From positions 1 to 27,950 of the forward strand of contig JAVVPL010000012.1 in assembly GCA_036655775.1 (NCBI GenBank): 27,950 bases of DNA. Reading direction: 5' to 3'. This document shows positions 22,659 to 27,950 of this stretch, in pieces (within the stretch, counting starts at the first letter, position 1; each line of letters begins with the position of its first letter). The notes below the pieces were generated by a model. That model was not told the DNA's origin. It saw nothing but the letters and a program-made list of their open reading frames with translations, and did not search any database. Made by a program: the position numbers and the translations under genes. The stretch comes from JAVVPL01 sp036655775 (GTDB taxonomy: Bacteria; Bacteroidota; Bacteroidia; Bacteroidales; P3).

Positions 22659-24122
22659 CTATAAGTTTTTTAAATTGCTTACCCCCACAAATTCGCCTCC
22701 TATTAATTCATATTTTTCATTCACCAAAATATTGGAGAACTTCAGTTTGATTCCAGTCTTTGCCAGCATTGGCAAATACGTATAAGCCGTACCTGAAAAT
22801 TTGCCATTTTCACCTCTCACCTCTTCGATAGTTACAATAAAACCCGAAGAAGTCTTTACTTGATCGAAACGCTGTAATAAATACAAAGGATTTTGATTGG
22901 TAAAGGCGTATTCCTTATGTTTACCACACCAAAAAGAAGTAGTATCCTCATCTAATGTAGTGAAAAACTGTAAAGGAGTGGGTTCACTTTCTGAATACAA
23001 ACAATGTGCTTTTAATTTACACTCGTAAGAGGTGGCAGGTTCCAATTCTTGTAATTCTATATGTGTTTGTCCTGGACCTTGCACTTCTTGGGTGAACCAG
23101 TTTGCATCTGCAATACCCGATTTGCGCATATAAAAACTATATTTTTGTACTTTCGAATTGGTGGCCCATTGGATATGTGCACTGTATTTGCCCGTTTCTT
23201 TGGCGGTAAAATTCAACACTTTCGGACAGTCTTCTTTGTAAAAAAACGAATAAATTTCACTGTATCCTCCATTTTTAAAAGACATCTCTTCCTGCATCGC
23301 TGTTTGACATTTCACTTGAACTCTATAGGCATAAAAATAACCACATTGCAATAAAGGCTGAGCCATCGTATAGATAAAAAATGGCACTTTGCTGGTTTCT
23401 ACAAAAAATTTAGGCATAAACGAAAAATTGGCTTTCCAATCACCTTGATATTTTTCTGGAATTTGAACAATTTCTAAGATATATTCCGTATTGAATGCCC
23501 CACTACCTGCCGCCAAATGCCGTGGGGTCCATTGAAATTGTATATTTTGAAAATCATTTGCCAACACTGTGGATTGGTTTTGGGGATAATTTAATAAGGG
23601 AGGATCTTGCGAAAAAATAGTTAAATTTGCCGCCACTTCTTGGATTGATACCTTCGCTCCTGAAACATATTCATAAACCTCAAACCAAATACGATACATC
23701 CCATCAGGAAGCCAGCCACCACCTTTTACAAAATCTTTTTTTTGCATTCCTTGTACCTCTAAATTATCGGTGCTAAAATAATAGGCTAAATCACTACTTA
23801 CTAAACGAAGATTTTCACCTCCTTGTAGTGCATACACGGGTCTAGAGGGCTTAACACTATTACTAATGCGTATACCATTTCCTTCTATAATCATACACAA
23901 TTGCAGTTGAGCTTGTGCTACACTCGCATCCAACAAGCGAATTTGAAGATCTATTTTATTGGCAGATATTAAATCGCTCAATTGTTGAGGCGAAGGCGGA
24001 TACAAAGTCGTATACGAATATACGGGCGACACTTGCGCAAAACTCAAATTCATAATACAACAAATTAAAAAAGGATAGCTGTATCTTATACCCTTCGCTA
24101 TTTTTCTAAAAATTGTTTCCAT
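22659..24122 (-). CDS. Secreted FN3-containing partner protein of the SprB-like adhesin
   Basis: The 487-residue product has a signal peptide (about 1-30, ending LSFAQ), a beta-rich N-terminal region that reads like the start of large Bacteroidota surface proteins (SPVYSYTTLYPPSPQQLSDL, then GGGWLPDGMYRIWFEVYEY), a central Ig-like stretch with FQWTPRH, one FN3 module (about 300-390, CPKVLNFTAKE to LKAHCLYSESEP) and a C-terminal segment with GKFSGTAYTYLPML. It ends FVGVSNLKNL with no T9SS sorting domain. From memory, similar proteins in this phylum are often much longer, so this could be a naturally short form or a truncation. It starts eight bases after the SprB-like gene stop and is surely co-transcribed with it. 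A role in presenting or anchoring the adhesin is inference. Confidence 0.75.
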   Translation of the reverse strand: METIFRKIAKGIRYSYPFLICCIMNLSFAQVSPVYSYTTLYPPSPQQLSDLISANKIDLQIRLLDASVAQAQLQLCMIIEGNGIRISNSVKPSRPVYALQGGENLRLVSSDLAYYFSTDNLEVQGMQKKDFVKGGGWLPDGMYRIWFEVYEYVSGAKVSIQEVAANLTIFSQDPPLLNYPQNQSTVLANDFQNIQFQWTPRHLAAGSGAFNTEYILEIVQIPEKYQGDWKANFSFMPKFFVETSKVPFFIYTMAQPLLQCGYFYAYRVQVKCQTAMQEEMSFKNGGYSEIYSFFYKEDCPKVLNFTAKETGKYSAHIQWATNSKVQKYSFYMRKSGIADANWFTQEVQGPGQTHIELQELEPATSYECKLKAHCLYSESEPTPLQFFTTLDEDTTSFWCGKHKEYAFTNQNPLYLLQRFDQVKTSSGFIVTIEEVRGENGKFSGTAYTYLPMLAKTGIKLKFSNILVNEKYELIGGEFVGVSNLKNL

Positions 24123-24130
24123 AATTTATT

Positions 24131-27100
24131 TTAATTTCTTACTATTTTTATTATTTTAACTTCTTGTTTACTTTCCAATACTAGTAAATAAAGAGTTTTT
24201 GCAAATAATTCCGCACCAAAATAATGCACAAACTCTTGTCCTTTTTCAATTTGAAATTGATTTGCATACACTATTTTACCGCTGGCAGCTTCAATCAAAC
24301 GACAATTTAATTCACTCGATTCTTTGAATACCAAATGTAGTGTACTTATACCCGATGAAGGATTGGGACTTACACTTATTTTTTCAAAAATTGTTTTTGC
24401 AGCACTTTGTTTTTTGCCATAATTAGTGGGTTTTTCACTTACATTTACAAAAGTGTGTTTACTTTCAAAACAATGGTCTTTATAGCTATGGAGAACAATT
24501 TCGTGAGTACCTACTTCCGTAAATTTCAATTCGGCATATTCCCCTTCTGTTTTTAGAATTTGTACACTTTGAGGCACAATCCAATGTACACTATCTGCTT
24601 GTGGATGCGACACATTTACAGCTAATATCAGTTCATCCTTGTATACTTGCGTACTAATCCAAAAATCGGAAGAAATACTATCTTGGGAAGCGCTTACATA
24701 CGTACTATCCAAATGTACACATCCTCCATACTCCATAATCATCAAATGATACATTCCTTTAGTATGTGCTTGTATTTCTTTGGCAAAAACCATTTCACCA
24801 TTAGGTAAAGTCCAAATATAAATCAAACTATCTGCATATTGGCGCATCCATTCGTTTTGCATATAGCTATATGCTTGGGGAAGATACTGAATTATTGGAT
24901 TTAATTCCACATATTTATCTACACAAAATGTTTGACTATCTATGAGTTTTATATCTAAAATTGGCGGAACTTTTAAGATAAACTGCGTATCAGCTATACA
25001 ATGATTTTGATCTTTGACTTGTAATTGATAAGGTCCAGCTTCTGCTTTCTCTATAAAAAAAGTGAACTGTGCTTTTTCAGCATTTAAAAGCGGATCTTTC
25101 CAATTAAAGTAATACGGAGCAACGCCTCCCTTAGCAAAAACCTGAATTTGACCTTTTTTATCTGCACAACTTACCTCTGTAATATCTAATCCGATTTGCA
25201 CTTTGGGCCTATCTTCCAATACCACACTATCCGTATATACACATTGATTTTTATCCACAATATGTAAAAAATACGTACCTGCCGCAATATTAGAAATTTT
25301 ATTTGTTTTTTGGCCTGTACTCCATTGCAATTCATAAGGGAAAGTTGCGCCCTCTATTTGCACTTCTAAAGAAGCATTGGATTGTCCAAAACAAAGAGCA
25401 GAATCCTTAATATAGGCCAGTTTAGGTTGTTTGGGTTCACTCACATACAAACTATCTAAAGCCTCTACGCCCAAACTGTCTTTTGCATATAAAACATAAA
25501 GTGATTTTTTTAGACTATCTATTGACAGAGTCGTATCCCCTATATTCCAACGAATTTGGTAAGGAGGGGTACCTCCTTGTATATTTGCTTTCAAACTTGC
25601 ATTGGAATCGGCATAACACTGCACCGCTTGCACTAATTCTATACGAGCTTGTAAAGCGGGCGTTTCTTTTATTTTAAACTCTTGTATCCATTGACAATTA
25701 CTACTATCAGAAACATATACCGAATAAGTTCCATGCGATTTTTGGCATATACTATCCGCTGTTTCACCTGAACTCCAACGGTATGAATAAGGAACTCGTC
25801 CTCCTTGCATTTTTATAAAGATTTTAGCATCTGAATTTTGAACGCCAGCTACAAAAGCTCTATTGCCTGTATAGGTATGTGGGTGAATGTTTAGTTTCGC
25901 TCCCAATGAATCTGGCTGCTGAATATATACGCTATCTTCGTATTCGCAAGCCTTGGCATCTTTCACTTTAAAACGATACAATGCAGCTTCTAAATTTGAT
26001 ATATACGAAAGCGTATCCCCCGTATTCCAACTATAAGAATAAGGGAAAGTGCCTCCTAATGTTCTCAAACTAATCCCTCCATCATTGGATCCAAAACACG
26101 AAAGATTTTGTTTTTCTATTTTGGCACTAAGTGGTGAGGGTTGACCTACAAAAATAGTATCCAGCAAAATACATTGATTAAAATCGGTAATTTGCAAATT
26201 ATAAAATCCATATTTTACAGAGTCTATACTCGCTGTGGTTTGCCCCTCTCCCCACTGATATCGATAAGGTTTTACGCCTCCTTCCACATATAATGTAATA
26301 CTTGCTTCTTGCCCTCCATAACATAAAACAGGTTTTATTTTTGTATATACTTTTAAAGGAGCTGGCGCTTTAATTTCTATCTCTTCCTCATACATACATT
26401 GATTGCTGTCTACTAACTTCAGTAGATATTTTCCCGCTTTCACCGAATCTAAAATAGAGTCTGCCTCAAAATTTTTCCATTGATATTGATAGGGAGCCGT
26501 TCCTCCTTGAGCATGTACTATAATTTTACCTTGTGCATCTTCGTGGCAAAGGGGAGAAATACTTTGTTTTTGTATTTCCAATTTGCTAGGTTCTGTTAAA
26601 TTGATGGTATCTGTAAAAAAACAATTTTTAGCATCTCTCACCTGAAACACATAGCTACCTGCCTGTATATCGGACAAAATAGCCCCTTCGGAGAAAGAAA
26701 TCCATTGGTATGTATAAGGGGCAAAACCTCCTTGAGCATGTAATATAATTTTTCCATTATGAGCTCCATGGCACAGAGGAGAATAACGCGTACTTTGCAC
26801 TTGAAGCGTAGGGGCATCTTGTAGAAAATAGATGTACGTAGTTTGCCTATTCATAGAATCGAGCACTTGGAGTTTATAATATCCACTTTTTATTTTTTGT
26901 AAAGAATCTTTACTCCCAATGACATCAAAGAGGGTGTCTTTGTCTATAATTTTTTGCATATACCAAGTATATCTATAAGGGGGAATTCCGCCTTGTACTT
27001 CGGCTCGTAAACTTCCATTATATTCTCCTGCACAATTGGGTATTTTGTCGAGAAGAATTTGCGCACGTAAAAAATCGGGCCTCTTAATTCCAATTAATTG

Positions 27101-27950
27101 AGCTATTTTGTTGTTGTGTGCATCTGAAACTGTAAGTAAATAGACTGCTGGAGGCAAATTTAAACGTTGACTGTTTGTGTCCCCATCTGCCCATTGATAT
27201 CTAAATGGCGGTGTGCCTCCATGCACTTGTACGTGAATAGATCCATTTTGATACAAACTATCGGCTTGTAATTGTTGACTCCCTCCGTAACTACAATTTT
27301 GACTTTCGATTTCTAAACTTAGTATTTGAGGACTTGGAACCAAAATCATTAAAGAATCTATACAAAAATTGCTATCCCTTGCTTTTAAATAATATAAGCC
27401 CGATGCTAAATGTTTCCATTGTGCAGCTTGGGAAATAGTATTTTCATAGTGCCAACAATAGGTATAGGGTGTAGTTCCTCCTACAGCCCACGCACGTAAT
27501 GCGCCATCTTGGCGATCGGCACCCGTCAAACTATCCGCTTGTGCATAAACTTTAAAAATAGCAGGTTGCGATACATAAATTGTTTTAGTACTGACAATAC
27601 CTAAACGATCGTAAATTTTTACCGTATACCAGCCCGCAAACGCATGGGTAAATATACTATCGGAATGCCCATTTTGCCATTGGTAACGATAGGGTGGACA
27701 TCCTCCACTTACTTTAGCTATCAACACTCCCAAACTATCACCATTACATTTTATGGGATTTTTAATTTCAATATCAGCCATCAAGGTCGAAGGTTTGTGA
27801 ATTCTAAAACTATCTTTTAAAAAATTCCCATTTTTATCCACTACAATCAATGTATAAAGAGTGTCGACTAAACCAAAAATAGAGGCTTGTCTTTGTCCAC
27901 TTTCCCATAGATATTGATATGGGGAAACTCCTCCCTTTATATGTACTTTA
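24131..27950 (-). CDS. SprB-repeat gliding/adhesin protein with T9SS C-terminal domain (5' end beyond window)
   Basis: About 1272 residues are visible; the frame runs off the right edge, so signal and first repeats are missing. Thirteen tandem SprB-type repeats of roughly 75-85 residues each carry GG-x-x-PY-x-Y-x-W, a G-x-Y-x-x-x-V-x-D turn, and in most a Cys before the GG and another near the repeat end (for example HAQGGTAPYQYQW). After the last repeat come Ig/PKD-like domains (about 300 residues, with YIWTLPNGEM and IVPQSVQILKTEG), then a T9SS sorting domain (ISVSPNPSSGISTLHLVF to IIKIVRN). SprB of Flavobacterium is a mobile surface adhesin of gliding cells, and proteins with this repeat are T9SS cargo. 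Whether this cell glides depends on gld/spr genes not in the window. The next gene is an FN3 partner. Confidence 0.9.
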   Translation of the reverse strand, partial: KVHIKGGVSPYQYLWESGQRQASIFGLVDTLYTLIVVDKNGNFLKDSFRIHKPSTLMADIEIKNPIKCNGDSLGVLIAKVSGGCPPYRYQWQNGHSDSIFTHAFAGWYTVKIYDRLGIVSTKTIYVSQPAIFKVYAQADSLTGADRQDGALRAWAVGGTTPYTYCWHYENTISQAAQWKHLASGLYYLKARDSNFCIDSLMILVPSPQILSLEIESQNCSYGGSQQLQADSLYQNGSIHVQVHGGTPPFRYQWADGDTNSQRLNLPPAVYLLTVSDAHNNKIAQLIGIKRPDFLRAQILLDKIPNCAGEYNGSLRAEVQGGIPPYRYTWYMQKIIDKDTLFDVIGSKDSLQKIKSGYYKLQVLDSMNRQTTYIYFLQDAPTLQVQSTRYSPLCHGAHNGKIILHAQGGFAPYTYQWISFSEGAILSDIQAGSYVFQVRDAKNCFFTDTINLTEPSKLEIQKQSISPLCHEDAQGKIIVHAQGGTAPYQYQWKNFEADSILDSVKAGKYLLKLVDSNQCMYEEEIEIKAPAPLKVYTKIKPVLCYGGQEASITLYVEGGVKPYRYQWGEGQTTASIDSVKYGFYNLQITDFNQCILLDTIFVGQPSPLSAKIEKQNLSCFGSNDGGISLRTLGGTFPYSYSWNTGDTLSYISNLEAALYRFKVKDAKACEYEDSVYIQQPDSLGAKLNIHPHTYTGNRAFVAGVQNSDAKIFIKMQGGRVPYSYRWSSGETADSICQKSHGTYSVYVSDSSNCQWIQEFKIKETPALQARIELVQAVQCYADSNASLKANIQGGTPPYQIRWNIGDTTLSIDSLKKSLYVLYAKDSLGVEALDSLYVSEPKQPKLAYIKDSALCFGQSNASLEVQIEGATFPYELQWSTGQKTNKISNIAAGTYFLHIVDKNQCVYTDSVVLEDRPKVQIGLDITEVSCADKKGQIQVFAKGGVAPYYFNWKDPLLNAEKAQFTFFIEKAEAGPYQLQVKDQNHCIADTQFILKVPPILDIKLIDSQTFCVDKYVELNPIIQYLPQAYSYMQNEWMRQYADSLIYIWTLPNGEMVFAKEIQAHTKGMYHLMIMEYGGCVHLDSTYVSASQDSISSDFWISTQVYKDELILAVNVSHPQADSVHWIVPQSVQILKTEGEYAELKFTEVGTHEIVLHSYKDHCFESKHTFVNVSEKPTNYGKKQSAAKTIFEKISVSPNPSSGISTLHLVFKESSELNCRLIEAASGKIVYANQFQIEKGQEFVHYFGAELFAKTLYLLVLESKQEVKIIKIVRN

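Overview
The window reads as AT-rich chromosome of a gliding or adhesive member of the Bacteroidota. The evidence is four secreted proteins with C-terminal sorting domains of the type IX secretion system (T9SS), a SprB-type repeat adhesin, TPR/LuxR-like membrane regulators, a carboxypeptidase-regulatory/TonB-type outer-membrane barrel, and TAnnTTTG -7 promoter boxes. The order and genus cannot be fixed from this sequence.

Layout. 1-204: an open minus-strand fragment that looks like part of a response-regulator receiver. 169-2004 (+): a membrane-anchored TPR/LuxR-like regulator. 2136-11600 (-): a secretion island with two large FN3/cleaved-adhesin-type proteins (8436-11600 and 4261-8430), a possible 41-residue membrane peptide, a strong hairpin, and a subtilisin-family protease with a T9SS tail. 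11601-13090: decayed DNA holding an IS3-family remnant bounded by ~50-bp inverted repeats, a fossil of the pyrI C-terminus, and a perfect 48-bp palindrome. 13092-15958 (+): a small Cys-cluster protein whose stop codon overlaps the start of an outer-membrane barrel receptor. 15959-17390: a frameshifted HTH gene with a good promoter and Shine-Dalgarno, assorted inverted repeats, and a decayed IS30-family transposase. 17439-20928 (-): a compact operon of lipid kinase, YciH/SUI1, dNTP triphosphohydrolase and a second, shorter LuxR-like membrane regulator. 21043-22440 (-): an O-antigen ligase/polymerase. 22503-22586 (-): tRNA-Leu(CAA) with its own promoter and terminator. 22659-27950 (-): a SprB-like adhesin, truncated by the window edge, followed by an FN3 partner protein.

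The most unusual signal is a family of four short GC-richer elements (copies A-D near 12020, 12482, 13469 and 16927). They share their ends (ATTGC near the left, GCAAT near the right) and hairpin-forming interiors, and occur only in the accessory stretch. Copy D sits in frame inside the signal peptide of the outer-membrane receptor, flanked by a 7-bp direct repeat. Removing exactly 72 bp restores an ordinary signal peptide, while the inserted version still looks exportable. Copy B interrupts the IS30 transposase with a 6-bp direct repeat, and its removal restores the conserved transposase reading. This behaviour resembles Rickettsia palindromic elements; I do not recognise such a family in Bacteroidota.

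The secreted protease, the adhesins and SprB probably depend on a T9SS encoded elsewhere. The LuxR-like membrane proteins are plausible regulators of such surface functions, but nothing here proves the link.
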